A stretch of 64,000 nt of DNA, from NCBI RefSeq assembly GCF_014356525.2, contig NC_052506.1:98944997-99008996 (forward strand), written 5' to 3'. Every line of letters starts with the position of its first letter. Within the stretch, counting starts at the first letter, position 1. A program made the translations under genes and the position numbers. Source of the DNA: Nilaparvata lugens (taxonomy: Eukaryota > Arthropoda > Insecta > Hemiptera > Delphacidae). Below the pieces are notes generated by a model, which was not told where the DNA came from, did no database searches, and saw only the letters and a list, made by a program, of their open reading frames with translations. Positions 42,532 to 55,684 of the stretch are shown in pieces.

Positions 42532-43282
42532 CCACCAACATCGTTTGTCAAATTTTATTTTCGATTTTATTATACAATCATTAAAATAAATGATACAGCT
42601 GCATTTTGTATCATCATAATCTTCAATGATGGAAAAACGCCATTGTTGTCATGATGTGGAAATTCACAAAATCTACCATGTCTTCGTGTCGTCTGCAAAT
42701 CAGATAGCTTTTTGATGGGTCGCCTGAATTGGGAATATCTGGAACTCAAAATATCTTGCAGCTGGCCGGAATTGGAAATATATGGAACTCCGAATATGTT
42801 GACAGGCGGAACTCCGAATATCGTGCAGGCCGGCGGAACTCAAAATATCTTGTCAGCTGGTGGAATTGAAAGTATGTGGTATTGGAAATATATCGAACTC
42901 ACAGTATGGATCGTTATTAGCGAGACTGTGTAAATGTGTGATGAAACAAATTTATCGCAAAACAAATATGAAGGGTTCTATAGTGAGGTCTACGTTATAA
43001 TGACTATTAGATCAACTTTGGTTTTGCTATCCTTGTCTATCATTCGACAAAGCCGGTGGTATTATCCTTTTCCAGGTCCACAACAATGCCAATTATGTTT
43101 ATGACAGTGTAGAAATATAATTAATTAATGCAGAGAATCGGCATCGCTATTCTTCTATCTTTATCGACTGCCATTATAACGTGGACCTCACTATATATAG
43201 TTAACCTAGAATAAATTCATCAACAGTCGTCAGTCTTGTTTGGAACAGATAACAGAGTTTTGAAAACTTGCATAATAATTAT
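42532..43282 (+). repeat. Repeat segment B, left part
   Basis: Near-identical to 32475-33225 (segment A). It ends with TTAT at 43279-43282, where the LTR array begins. It contains the same minisatellite (about 42717-42890) and the same mariner-type MITE. Confidence 0.9.
42981..43193. mobile_element. Mariner-type MITE (copy in segment B)
   Basis: Same 213-bp element and same TA flanks as 32924-33136, so it was present before the A/B duplication. Confidence 0.65.
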
Positions 43283-45281
43283 TGTCACGTTATTCTTTAT
43301 ATTTAAATAACGATTAGCCTCCTGCTTGGCATCAGTCGGTAAAGCATGAGATTTGATATAATTATATAATTAGGTCGTGGTTTTCTAATAGTATTCAGTC
43401 TTAAAAAATCTTGGTAAGCCTAGGTATGGGCTTCTCCTATAACTCTTGTAATTCAATAAAAAATAAATATATATAAATATGATACTTATACAATAGTGTT
43501 GAGGAATAATAAATAAATTGCACACCATAAACGTTTCATACATATATTACACAAATAATGCAAAAAATAAATCGAGACAAAAAATATATAAAGAGCGATA
43601 GAAAAATATAATATAAAAATAGAACAATAATTGAAATCAATAAAAATATCACAGGCTAAACTTTATATTCTAGATTTATGGCACGAATCATTACCATGTG
43701 CCTTTATCTTAAAATCATATGCATTCTTTTGCATGTAGCTGCGATATACGCTTGTTAATACTTGTCGACTTGGACAATTCAATTAAAAATATGTGCTTTA
43801 AGATCAGCTTGATAAATTAGCCACTAATAATCCAAATATATATATATTAAAATCTCTAGTACTTAGTAGATTTCTTTATATCGAATATATATTTTTATCT
43901 CAGGGTGCAAGATTCGGCACCTGACGGAATAGGTAGAGCCATTCATCTAGTGAATTAGAGCTATAATAAACTATCGCAAATTATATTGCAAAAATTAAAT
44001 ATCATATGCATATGTTTTAATAGCCTAGATTTTATACTTCTTTGATTTAATAGAAATTTCTGAAATATTGATCTATATTTTTCTTTCAATGAAATACCTT
44101 TAATACTAATTTTACTTGCGCAAGTATTACTCTTATTAATTTCTTAATTTATAATAAAAACCCTTTCGACGAGCTAGCTTTGATTATTGGATTAATTCGA
44201 AGCACTAGGGCGCCCATCACTAATTCAAATTTATCACTCACGTGTCGAAAATCTTCTTGTAAGCCGCCGATGTCGATCCAACTCCATGTGGTCCGGGAAT
44301 ATGGTAGCCGGAATCGTCTCCTCCAAGGGGTTATAAATTTATTTAAAAATGAAAATGACTTCCGCTTCACAATAGCATCACGAAGTCTTTTAAGAAATTT
44401 AATAATTTAATTTAACTTTAACTTTTACAAAATCATTATTAAGGTACTACGCTCTAAAATATTTGGGGTCCTCTCCTGGTGGCATTTGGTTGGCGAGTGC
44501 TGGTTCTCCTTTCTCAAGTTTTACAGATCCTATTTCCGACTTTCAAATTAGCATAAAATTTAAATATCTTAGTCCTCCGCCATTAGGTTCAAATAGATCT
44601 TACAAAAAATGCCAAAATATTGCTTAGATTGTATGATTAATAATTTCTTTGCATTCGAGCCATATCGATAACATAGACTATACAAAGTTTTAACACAAAA
44701 TCTAGTACATTTATATAAATATATAGAAATATTTTTGAATTGGCCTACAGTTGCCGCCTATTAACTGCCGTTTTACTATTGGTGCATGCAAATTTTATTC
44801 GGTATTCATGCGCCTGGTACCTCTTATTTCCTGAATACATTAAATTATTTTTATTTGGTTTTTTATTTATGCTCTTTACATGCTAGCTAATATTCTATAC
44901 ATTAATATTAATTCCATGCTACCTAATAATTAGCCACGTGATCAGATGTTTTTTCACATTGCACACCATCTGATTGCAATAAAGCTCTGCCAAGGGGTTT
45001 TGGTCAGATTCTACGTTTCTCGGTTTGATCGATCTCTAGGTCACCGATCCGTGAATACATGTACATAACCTCAATCTTCAAATATTTTATATAATAATCT
45101 ATTTATGAGCAATAAAATTCCTTCAAATCCTTTTTAGGTTTTTGTACCATTTAGCCAGAACAAGCTGATGCTATCTAATCTTAGTTATTATCTATTTGGC
45201 GATATTAGCCAGTTACTTTATTTTCAGACCTATTACTGTTTCTGTTAGGAATTTTTATCTACCCAAATTTAATACTTTACA
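43283..45281 (-). repeat. LTR 1 (3' LTR of copy 1; left end of array)
   Basis: 1999 bp, plus-strand edges TGTCACGTTATT and ACTTTACA, i.e. TGTAAAGT...GTGACA in element sense. Contains TATCTCAGGGTGCAAGATTC and a CACGTG box. Diagnostic variants (AATAATAAATAAATTGCACA, GATTATTGGATT) are shared with LTR 3. Confidence 0.9.
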
Positions 45282-46254
45282 CGCGCCCCTGGGTTTGAAT
45301 TCAAAATATTTGAGAATCATAATGTTTTTAATGAAAACCCACCCTTCAATACATCGATATACACTATACTTTAATTATAAATTATACTCTCATACTTCTA
45401 TCACAGTTCGCAGACATATTTGCTGCATCTCCTTTATACCTTTATCAAATACACTAACAAATTCTCCTCCTCAATACACATAAAATATCATAAATATAAA
45501 CTTCTAAACGCACTCCTCCTGACAACACTTAAAACATAGTAATTTTTAAATTCGTCGCTTGCAGGGCCGCCAACCTAACTACACACATTTCATAATTCTC
45601 ATAAATGATTCCTTTTAGACAATAATTTCGATTCACAAACTTCTGGGCTTATATCTTATAGTATTCCTTAGGTCTTAATATAAATAATTTTCTATACATC
45701 AGGTACAATACTTTTCTTTTGCTAATGGCTCTTTGGTTTTTTGGTAGCTTGTATTCACTTTAGGTCTTTTCAGGTAACAAACGTGGCATAATTAAAAGTA
45801 ATAAATATAAAACATATAAATAAATATACCGACATTAATAAATATAATAAATAACAATAATAAATAACAATTTTGGGGTAACCATACTTTTTCATAATCA
45901 TATGTTTGCAGGCATTACATATTTGATTCAGGTGGCCTTGCCCAGCTGGTCACTGGCTCTACAGAATTTGCTGTCGACTTTCATAATTAACCTAACTGCT
46001 GCATTTTTTCTCTTTAAAGGTAATTTACAAATTTTAAATATACTATCCCCGCTTGTGTCCTTTTTTAGTGGATGTAGCTAATTTAATTACACATTTAAAA
46101 ATTATTCTTTTTCTTATTGCAGGCTTCTAACGGCTGGAAGGAATTAAAACACTGGATTGTTGCCATACGGTCCTATGCCAAGATTAAATTTATTAAGGAA
46201 GGTTAGTAATCGGTCTGATGATAATGTTTTCCTTGATTTCTTATCATATTTATT
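45282..46254 (-). other. 3' non-coding region, copy 1
   Basis: Between the integrase stop and the 3' LTR; no env-like frame. Junction with the LTR is purine-leaning (AAACCCAGGGGCGCG in element sense), a possible polypurine tract. Confidence 0.5.
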
Positions 46255-48116
46255 TCAAATTCTGTGATATGGCTTAATATTGGCTACATTTTCCCACCAA
46301 ACAATGTGCGTGTTCTCACTCTCTTGTAACTGAACTGTGTTATGCTGCGATATGGCTACTATAGTGAATGGCCCTGAATAAATTAAAAAGAATTTGCGAG
46401 TTACTTTCTCCAAAGCATTTGATAATCTGTGGCTCTTTACTAAAACTTCATCTCCAACGTTATATGAAAATATTTTATATGCTCGGTCGTGGAATCTCTT
46501 TCTGCTATTTGCCTTCTGCTCTAGCTTTAACCTTACTAGATGATGGATATTAGGGTTTGTTAACTTATTCACTTCTGAGCTTGGAAAATCAATTAATTTT
46601 TCGATAAAGGTATTGTTCCTTTTACCGAATATGATTTTGTAAGGCGTACGACCGGTGCTTTCATTTAGGCTATTATTATAGCATTCTTCTAAAAATGGTA
46701 TATACCTAACCCATTGTTGGTGTTTTTCATTACAGTACGTCCGCATAAAACGAGAGATCTCTGCCATACGTCGCTCTACCGGATTAGCGCTGGGGCTGTA
46801 AAGAGATGTCCTCGACCATTTAATATTAGCCAGGTGAAGTATTTCTTTCCACTGCTTGCTACAAAAATAGGTTGCGTTGTCGGATAGGACTCGTTTGGGC
46901 TTTCCTATTTCACTTGTCCATCTTTCCGTTATGCATCGGGCCAAAACTTCTCCGGTCAATTTACCTATGGGAAATAGCATGGTATATTTTGAAAAAACAC
47001 ATGTAAGCACGAATATGTATTTTTTCCGTATTGCGCCATGGGCAATGGACCATATATATCCGCTGATATCAATTCCAATGGTGCGCTGGGGAGAATGGGA
47101 TTCATTTCACCCCTGATATGGTATCGCGGGTATTTGGCTTTCTGGCATATATCGCAAGTTTTCACTATTTTGGCCACTTTTTTATGCATGCTTTTAAAAT
47201 AACAGCTTTCTTTTAGTAGGTGGAGGGTCTTCGTAGTTCCAAAATGTCCAATGCGTTCGTGAGCTTCTTTTATCAAATCTGTTTCCATATTAGCGGGGAT
47301 GATTAGGCGCCAGTCGTAAGTATTTTTAGCCGGTCGGTGGAACATAAATCCTTTGTAGCGGGTATACTGTCGCAGGTAGTCGGGCGGTTCGGCAGCTCCT
47401 TCTTCCATCAGTTCGCGGATCCGGGACAGTCTTGGGTCTTCATATTGGGCGATACGGATTCTTTCAGGTGTTAACATGGCAGTATGAATTCGTGGTTGGA
47501 TGTTGGGAGGATATGGTATGCTTTCTCCACTCTTTACGGCGAAACATCTCAGGTTCTTAGTTGTTAGGCTTAGTACCTCCATACACTCCATAGCATTTTC
47601 CATTCTGTGGATACCCCACTCCCTCGGCACGCCTTCCATGTAGTGAGCGAAATGTACCTCAGCGATTCCTTCAGTGCGTTTCTTCAGATCAAGGGGTACT
47701 ATAACTTCGTATGCTTCGGTTTCGGTGAATGCATGAAATTTCGAGGTTTGGAAATTTAAACAGGCCTGGAAGTGTTGTAGAAAATCTGTACCTATTATTA
47801 TGTGCGGACCGGAAACAGGTAATACAAGAAATGTATATGCGAATCGTTGTCGTTGAAGATTTATTTCCAGTAAACATTGAGTAGTTATATGTATTCGCCG
47901 TCCTGGACTGATACCTGATACATATACGTTGGTTAACGGTAGAGTAGCTAATTTTGTTTTTTCTTTCAGACGTTGAAATATGTCTGTTTGTATGAGGCTA
48001 CATTGTGAACCACTATCTACTAATGCTTGAACCTCCATTCCATATATTTCTATATCGATATACGCTTGCATTTGGATATCCGGTAGCCTGCTTTCTTTTT
48101 CCGTTTCTTCTAACAA
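46255..48116 (-). pseudogene. Protease-integrase (RT-less pol), copy 1
   Basis: Open frame 48116-46965, then after a frame change near 47030 (a T-run is one base shorter than in copy 2) frame 47010-46255. Domains: aspartic protease with LVDSGSQCSLI and IIIGTDFL; a linker of about 130 residues; a pre-integrase segment (RIAQYEDPRLSRIRELM); zinc-binding HERIGHFG with TCDIC; and an integrase core with Asp in ISADIYGP, Asp in VLSDNATYF and Glu in NPVERRMAE. All three catalytic acids are kept. RT and RNase H, about 600 residues in Gypsy, are absent. The frame is continuous with gag apart from one stop. Confidence 0.85.
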
Positions 48117-48221
48117 AGTCTCCGGTAAATCATTTCTGAATGTGGTGTATGATGTTGAAATATCCTGCTTTTCTTGGTTTGTTTCACTTGAGTTTGTGCT
48201 TGCTGTATCGGGGGTATCATA

Positions 48222-48227
48222 TAGTCA
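48222..48227 (-). promoter_or_regulatory. In-frame gag stop with UGA-CUA readthrough context
   Basis: The gag stop is TGA and the next codon CTA; the following 36 codons lead without a stop or shift into the protease ORF. UGA followed by CUA is an established leaky-termination context in viruses and animal genes. The same TGACTA occurs in copy 2 (55682-55687). Confidence 0.5.
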
Positions 48228-50213
48228 TGGTTTATTAGCTGTAGTTTTCTGTATATCTGGTGGCGGGTCGTTGGGTGCTGGGTTCCGGGTTTTTTGTTGA
48301 TTCAATCCTATTGCATGTGCTAATGTATAATTTGTACTTACTTGTTGAGGTGGCGGTTTATAATTTCTGTTGTAATTGTTTTGTGTGTGATTATTATGTG
48401 AGTTTAATCGATCACGGCCATCATAGTGATTCTTACGATTGCTCTGCTGGGCATAGTGGTTGGTTGTGCGATTTTGAAATTTTTCATTATTCCAGTTACC
48501 ATTTTGCCTGTGCTCATAGCGGCGTTCAAATTGAGGAGCAGATCGGTAGCGATCATATGATACCGGTTCATAATTTTGGCTGTTATACTGATTAAATTTT
48601 GAGTTATGTTGATTTGGTGCGTATCTCTGGTCTGAACGGTGGTTTGATATTGCCATCACAGACTGTATGCCATATAAATGATTTATCAGCTGCTTGCAAT
48701 CAGTAATGGGTTGTGTGGCGAGTGCCATTCTAACTTGATACGGTAGCTTCTTTAAAATAATACTTGCTAATGCCGATTCATTAATGGGCTCGCTCAATTG
48801 AGAATTTTTAAACTGTAGGGCAGTGACGAAAGTGGTACATGCACCGTCTAAGTTAGGGTTGAAATCGCATGATATAATGTCCGCTAGCACGTCCAACTGT
48901 TTACTTCTGCTCCAATACTGTTCCAGGAAGACAGCTACAAACTCATCCAATGATGTAAATTCATGGGCTCTACTCCGAAAGAACATCAGGGGTTCGCCAA
49001 TCAATAAACTAGTCAAACGAAGACGCCAAAAATTCCAAGAGGTAGGTGCAAGAGTTTGTACTAATTTTATCTGATCAATGAATGGTTGAGGTTGCAAATG
49101 GCGATCAGTATTATCAAATTTTCCCAGTCCTTGTAATATACTATGTACGTTGAGGTTGTCTGTTTGAATCCCTTGAGGTCGTTGTTGAATATGATTTTCT
49201 AATGCTGTTATTTTTTCCTGTGTTATCTGCCATTGACTATTATGTGTAATTTTATTTGCGTTTATTTCTTGATTTAATTGAGTCAGAGTGGATTTTTGAA
49301 TTAGTAGAGTTCCGTTTAAAGCTTTACAGGTTTCTGTATTTTGATTGATGCTACCTTGCAGTTGGTTCATTTTTGTGGACATATTAATCTGTTTATTTTG
49401 TATTTCTTTAATACTGTTAATATTTTTGTCAACTGTAGTTGTTAATGTTTGATTGGCAACGGTAATTTGTTTGTGGATTTCTTGGTGGCAATCGGCCTTA
49501 ATGTTATTGGTTATATCCTGAATGGGTGTAGTGATTTGTGTGGTTAGGTTATCTATCCTTTCATTGAGTTCACATGTAACCGTATCCAACCTTTCCGATA
49601 ATCCTGCCGTAACTTTATCCTGACTTTCTTTTTGTAGGGTTATCATTGCTTTTAATTCTTCCCTATGATTCTCTACTTTAGTTTCAATATTATCCAACCG
49701 TTGTTCTACTGATTTTATAGCGCCTGCGGTCTCTTTCATGCCCTGTTCCACTGTTTGTTTATTTTCCTCTTTTACTGTAGCAATCTCTTTTTTAATCTCC
49801 TGCATCATATTATCCATTGTTTTTTGTAACATAATATTGAAAGTACTGCTAGTTTGTTCCATTATTACCTTTTGAAGCGGATCTAACTCTGTGATTGAAA
49901 ATATACTTTGTTTGCTCAGGTGTGACTCGGCCTCCGGCGATGCGGGTTCTGCAGGCTGCTCCTCGCCCCCTTCAAAGTTGATCTCTACTATCCGTTGATT
50001 CAATGGTGTGTCAGCGGCGTCGATTCGAGTGGATGATAGAGGTTGCAGACCTGGTGGATCGAAGACTATCGACCCGACGCTTCCTGGTTCCCTTTCTCGT
50101 GGCGTATTGGCATCTACCGTGGTGGGGTTTGATGTGCTTGGAGTCGACAAAGTGGGATCTGTGCAACCGCCGTACATATATGAAACTTCAGAGTTTGCGG
50201 GAGTGTGATTCAT
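48225..50213 (-). CDS. gag: Gag, copy 1 (intact)
   Basis: 662 codons from ATG 50213 (MNHTPANSEVSYMYGG). Residues 1-95 are polar/Pro-rich; about 100-345 a long coiled coil (EIKKEIATVKEENKQTVEQG...); about 375-530 a capsid-like helical domain (FWRLRLTSLLIGEPLMFFRS, FLEQYWSRSKQLDVLADI, KKLPYQVRMALATQPIT); then an Asn/Arg/Gln/Tyr-rich tail without a CCHC knuckle. The product would assemble retrotransposon particles and bind RNA. It ends at TGA 48225-48227, followed by CTA in the pol frame. Complete and open, unlike its tandem partner. Confidence 0.85.
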   Translation of the reverse strand: MNHTPANSEVSYMYGGCTDPTLSTPSTSNPTTVDANTPREREPGSVGSIVFDPPGLQPLSSTRIDAADTPLNQRIVEINFEGGEEQPAEPASPEAESHLSKQSIFSITELDPLQKVIMEQTSSTFNIMLQKTMDNMMQEIKKEIATVKEENKQTVEQGMKETAGAIKSVEQRLDNIETKVENHREELKAMITLQKESQDKVTAGLSERLDTVTCELNERIDNLTTQITTPIQDITNNIKADCHQEIHKQITVANQTLTTTVDKNINSIKEIQNKQINMSTKMNQLQGSINQNTETCKALNGTLLIQKSTLTQLNQEINANKITHNSQWQITQEKITALENHIQQRPQGIQTDNLNVHSILQGLGKFDNTDRHLQPQPFIDQIKLVQTLAPTSWNFWRLRLTSLLIGEPLMFFRSRAHEFTSLDEFVAVFLEQYWSRSKQLDVLADIISCDFNPNLDGACTTFVTALQFKNSQLSEPINESALASIILKKLPYQVRMALATQPITDCKQLINHLYGIQSVMAISNHRSDQRYAPNQHNSKFNQYNSQNYEPVSYDRYRSAPQFERRYEHRQNGNWNNEKFQNRTTNHYAQQSNRKNHYDGRDRLNSHNNHTQNNYNRNYKPPPQQVSTNYTLAHAIGLNQQKTRNPAPNDPPPDIQKTTANKP

Positions 50214-50748
50214 TATGTCAAATATGATAAATGCTAATTAAAAAGTGATAAATGATAAGCGAAAATGCTTAAAAAAGAGACACAAACCGGGACTTACAGT
50301 GAAACAGTGATGTGTAAAGTGTTTGGATACTCATACGACAAGGTATTTATACTTAAGTTTTTTATAATGCTCTAGCGCCCCCAATGTTTTGTTTTAATTT
50401 ATTCTTGGCTAGTTTACAGGCTGTGACTTATTTTCCAACCGGCTTAAACACATAATATATTTTTGACTAGAAAGTAATAGCAGTTTAGGCTTATAAAATA
50501 TAATCTCTCTCTATAAACATGTATTTTTTACAGTACTAATAATATAAAATTTTCTTTAAAACATATAATTTCTCTTATTTAAAGCTATTGATTCCCCAAA
50601 AAGTAATACAAATTTCACTTCGCCAGTTTTCCTCAAAACTCGTATAAGTTATCTATAATTTTCAATATGGTTATTGACTTAATTTCAAATAATTATTCAA
50701 TGAGCTTGGCTCTCATCATCAGTCCCACGTTGGTACGGCATGTCTTTA
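50214..50748 (-). promoter_or_regulatory. 5' leader, copy 1, with internal TATA box
   Basis: 535 bp from the 5' LTR to the gag ATG. TATAAATACC at about 50351-50342 (element sense) lies 130 bp before the gag ATG, outside the LTR; a GTAAGT donor-like site follows near 50291. No clear tRNA primer binding site was recognised next to the LTR. Confidence 0.35.
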
Positions 50749-52746
50749 TGTCACGTTATTCTTTATATTTAAATAACGATTAGCCTCCTGCTTGGCATCA
50801 GTCGGTAAAGCATGAGATTTGATATAATTATATAATTAGGTCGTGGTTTTCTAATAGTATTCAGTCTTAAAAAATCTTGATAGGCCTAGGTATGGGCTTC
50901 TCCTATAACTCTTGTAATTCAATAAAAAATAAATATATATAAATATGATACTTATACAATAGTGTTGAGGAATAAAAATAAATGGCACACCATAAACGTT
51001 TCATACATATATTAAACAAATAATGCAAAAAATAGATCGAGGCAAAAAAAAAAATATATAAAGAGCGATAAAAAATATAATATAAAAATAGAACAATAAT
51101 TGAAATCAGTAAAATATCACAGGCTAAACTTTATATTCTAGATTTATGGCACGAATCATTACCATGTGCCTTTATCTTAAAATCATATGCATTCTTTTGC
51201 ATGTAGCTGCGATATGCGCTTGCTAATACTTGTCGACTTGGACAATTCAATTAAAAATATGTGCTTTAAGATCAGCTTGATAAATTAGCCACTAATAATC
51301 CAAATATATATATATTAAAATCTCTAGTACTTAGTAGATTTCTTTGTATCGAATATATATTTTTATCTCAGGGTGCAAGATTCGGCACCTGACGGAATAG
51401 GTAGAGCCATTCATCTAGTGAATTAGAGCTATAATAAACTATCGCAAATTATATTGCAAAAAATTAATATCATATGCATATGTTTTAATAGCCTAGATTT
51501 TGTACTTCTTTGATTTAATAGAAATTTCTGAAATATTGATCTATATTTTTCTTTCAATAAATACCTTTAATACTAATTTTACTTGCGCAAGTATTACTCT
51601 TATTAATTTCTTAATTTATAATAAAAACCCTTTCGGCGAGCTAGCTTTGATCATTAGATTAATTCGAAGCACTAGGGCGCCCATCACTAATTCAATATTA
51701 ATCACTCACGTGTCGAAAATCTTCTTGTAAGCCGCCGATGTCGATCCAACTCCATGTGGTCCGGGAATATGGTAGCCGGAATCGTCTCTTCCAAGGGTTA
51801 TAAATTTATTTAAAAATGAAAATGACTTCTGCTTCACAATAGCATCACGAAGTCTTTTAAGAAATTTAATAATTTACTTTAACTTTAACTTTTACAAAAT
51901 CATTATCAAGGTACTACGCTCTAAAATATTTGGGGTCCTCTTATGGTGGCATTTGGTTGGCGAGTGCTGGTTCTCCTTTCTCAAGTTTTACAGATCCTAT
52001 TTCCGACTTTCAAATTAGCATAAAATTTAAATATCTTAGTCCTCCGCCATTTAGGTTCAAATAGATCTTACAAAAAATGCCAAAATATTGCTTAGATTGT
52101 ATGATTAATAATTTCTTTGCTTCGAGCCATATCGATAACATAGACTATACAACAATTCAACATAGATTCCGAACATTTATAGAAATATATATAAATATTT
52201 TTGAATTGGCCTACAGTTGCCGCCTATTAACTGCCGTTTTACTATTGGTGCATGCAAATTTTATTCGGTATTCATGCGCCTGGTACCTCTTATTTCCTGA
52301 ATACATTAAATTATTTTTATTTGGTTTTTTATTTATGCTCTTTACATGCTAGCTAATATTCTATACATTAATATTAATTCCATGCTACCTAATAATTAGC
52401 CACGTGATCAGGTGTTTTTTCACATTGCACACCATCTGATTGCAATAAAGCTCTGCCAAGGGGTTTTGGTCAGATTCTACGTTCTCGGTTTGATCGATCT
52501 CCAGGTCACCGATCCGTGAATACATGTACATAACCTCAATCTTCAAATATTTTATATAATAATCTATTTATGAGCAATAAAATTCCTTCAAATCCTTTTT
52601 AGGTTTTTGTACCATTTAGCCAGAACAAGCTGATGCTATCTAATCTTAGTTATTATCTATTTGGCGATATTAGCCAGTTACTTTATTTTCAGACCTATTA
52701 CTGTTTCTGTTAGGGCTTTTTATCTACCCAAATTTAATACTTTACA
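50749..52746 (-). repeat. LTR 2 (shared middle LTR)
   Basis: 1998 bp, same edges as LTR 1. Differs from LTRs 1 and 3 at linked positions, e.g. ATAGATCGAGGCAAAA, GATCATTAGATT and a rearranged stretch near 52141-52200. It serves as 5' LTR of copy 1 and 3' LTR of copy 2. Confidence 0.9.
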
Positions 52747-53720
52747 CGCGCCCCTGGGTTTGAATTCAAAATATTTGAGAATCACAATGTTTTTAATGAA
52801 AACCCACCCTTCAATACATCGATATACACTATACTTTATTTATAAATTATACTCTCATACTTCTATCACAGTTCGCAGACATATTTGCTGCATCTCCTTT
52901 ATACCTTTATCAAATACAATAACAAATTCTCCTCCTCAACACACATAAAATATCATAAATATAAACTTCTAAACGCACTCCTCCTGACAACACTTAAAAC
53001 ATAGTAATTTTTAAATTCGCCGCTTGCAGGGCCGCCAACCTAACTACACACATTTCATAATTCTCATAAATGATTCCTTTTAGACAATAATTTCGATTCA
53101 CAAAACTTCTGGGCTTATATCTTATAGTATTTCTTAGGTCTTAATATAAATAATTTTCTATACATCAGGTACAATACTTTTCTTTTGCTAATGGCTCTTT
53201 GGTTTTTTGGTAGCTTGTATTCACTTTAGGTCTTTTCAGGTAACAAACGTGGCATAATTAAAAGTAATAAATATAAAACATATAAATAAATATACCGACA
53301 TTAATAAATATAATAAATAACAATAATAAATAACAATTTTGGGGTAACCATACTTTTTCATAATCATATGTTTGCAGGCATTACATATTTGATTCAGGTG
53401 GCCTTGCCCAGCTGGTCACTGGCTCTACAGAATTTGCTGTCGAATTTCATAATTAACCTAACTGCTGCATTTTTTCTCTTTAAAGGTAATTTACAAATTT
53501 TAAATATACTATCCCCGCTTGTGTCCTTTTTTAGTGGATGTAGCTAATTTAATTACACATTTAAAAATTATTCTTTTTCTTATTGCAGGCTTCTAACGGC
53601 TGGAAGGAATTAAAACACTGGATTGTTGCCATGCGGTCCTATGCCAAGATTAAATTTATTAAGGAAGGTTAGTAATCGGTTTGATAATAATGTTTTCCTT
53701 GATTTCTTATCATATTTATT
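52747..53720 (-). other. 3' non-coding region, copy 2
   Basis: Near-identical to 45282-46254. No ORF supported. Confidence 0.5.
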
Positions 53721-55577
53721 TCAAATTCTGTGATATGGCTTAATATTGGCTACATTTTCCCACCAAACAATGTGCGTGTTCTCACTCTCTTGTAACTGAA
53801 CTGTGTTATGCTGCGATATGGCTACTATAGTGAATGGCCCTGAATAAATTAAAAAGAATTTGCGAGTTACTTTCTCCAAAGCATTTGATAACCTGTGGCT
53901 CTTTACTAAAACTTCATCTCCAACGTTATATGAAAATATTTTATATGCTCGGTCGTGGAATCTCTTTCTGCTATTTGCCTTCTGCTCTAGCTTTAACCTT
54001 ACTAGATGATGGATATTAGGGTTTGTTAACTTATTCACTTCTGAGCTTGGAAAATCAATTAATTTTTCGATAAAGGTATTGTTCCTTTTACCGAATATGA
54101 TTTCGTAAGGCGTACGACCGTGCTTTCATTTAGGCTATTATTATAGCATTCTTCTAAAAATGGTATATACCTAACCCATTGTTGGTGTTTTTCATTACAG
54201 TACGTCCGCATAAAACGAGAGATCTCTGCCATACGTCGCTCTACCGGATTAGCGCTGGGGCTGTAAAGAGATGTCCTCGACCATTTAATATTAGCCAGGT
54301 GAAGTATTTCTTTCCACTGCTTGCTACAAAAATAGGTTGCGTTGTCGGATAGGACTCGTTGGGCTTTCCTATTTCACTTGTCCATCTTTCCGTTATGCAT
54401 CGGGCCAAAACTTCTCCGGTCATTTACCTATGGGAAATAGCATGGTATATTTTGAAAAAACACATGTAAGCACGAATATGTATTTTTTTCCGTATTGCGC
54501 CATGGGCAATGGACCATATATATCCGCTGATATCAATTCCAATGGTGCGCTGGGGAGAATGGGATTCATTTCACCCCTGATATGGTATCGCGGGTATTTG
54601 GCTTTCTGGCATATATCGCAAGTTTTCACTATTTTGGCCACTTTTTTATGCATGCTTTTAAAATAACAGCTTTCTTTTAGTAGGTGGAGGGTCTTCGTAG
54701 TTCAAAATGTCCAATGCGTTCGTGAGCTTCTTTTATCAAATCTGTTTCCATATTAGCGGGGATGATTAGCGCCAGTCGTAAGTATTTTTAGCCGGTCGGT
54801 GGAACATAAATCCTTTGTAGCGGGTATACTGTCGTAGGTAGTCGGGCGGTTCGGCAGCTCCTTCTTCCATCAGTTCATGGATCCGGGACAGTCTTGGGTC
54901 TTCATATTGGGCGATACGGATTCTTTCAGGTGTTACATGGCAGTATGAATTCGTGGTTGGATGTTGGGAGGATATGGTATGCTATCTCCACTCTTGACGG
55001 CGAAACATCTCAGGTTCTTAGTTGTTAGGCTTAGTACCTCCATACACTCCATAGCATTTTCCATTCTGTGGATACCCCACTCCCTCGGCACGCCTTCCAT
55101 GTAGTGAGCGAAATGTACCTCAGCGATTCCTTCAGTGCGTTTCTTCAGATCAAGGGGTACTATAACTTCGTATGCTTCGGTTTCGGTGAATGCATGAAAT
55201 TTCGAGGTTTGGAAATTTAAACAGGCCTGGAAGTGTTGTAGAAAATCTGTACCTATTATTATGTGCGGACCGGAAACAGGTAATACAAGAAATGTATATG
55301 CGAATCGTTGTCGTTGAAGATTTATTTCCAGTAAACATTGAGTAGTTATATGTATTCGCCGTCCTGGACTGATACCTGATACATATACGTTGGTTAACGG
55401 TAGAGTAGCTAATTTTGTTTTTTCTTTCAGACGTTGAAATATGTCTGTTTGTATGAGGCTACATTGTGAACCACTATCTACTAATGCTTGAACCTCCATT
55501 CCATATATTTCTATATCGATATACGCTTGCATTTGGATATCCGGTAGCCTGCTTTCTTTTTCCGTTTCTTCTAACAA
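53721..55577 (-). pseudogene. Protease-integrase (RT-less pol), copy 2, frameshifted
   Basis: Same domain order as copy 1 and equally without RT/RNase H. The frame is broken by single-base deletions relative to copy 1 near 54113, 54360, 54421, 54704, 54769 and 54935, most in short homopolymers. At the one place where copy 1 is shifted (T-run near 54480) this copy keeps the frame. The deletions may be sequencing errors, so loss of function is uncertain. Confidence 0.75.
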
Positions 55578-55684
55578 GTCTCCGGTAAATCATTTCTGAA
55601 TGTGGTGTATGATGTTGAAATATCCTGCTTTTCTTGGTTTGTTTCACTTGAGTTTGTGCTTGCTGTATCGGGGGTATCATATAG

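Noticed and set aside
44149..44410. Conserved ORFs inside the LTRs
   Set aside because: Present on both strands at the same place, short, and repeated only because the LTR is repeated; LTR 2 does not keep them.
48260..48595. Plus-strand ORFs opposite gag
   Set aside because: Shadows of the Asn/Gln-rich gag tail.
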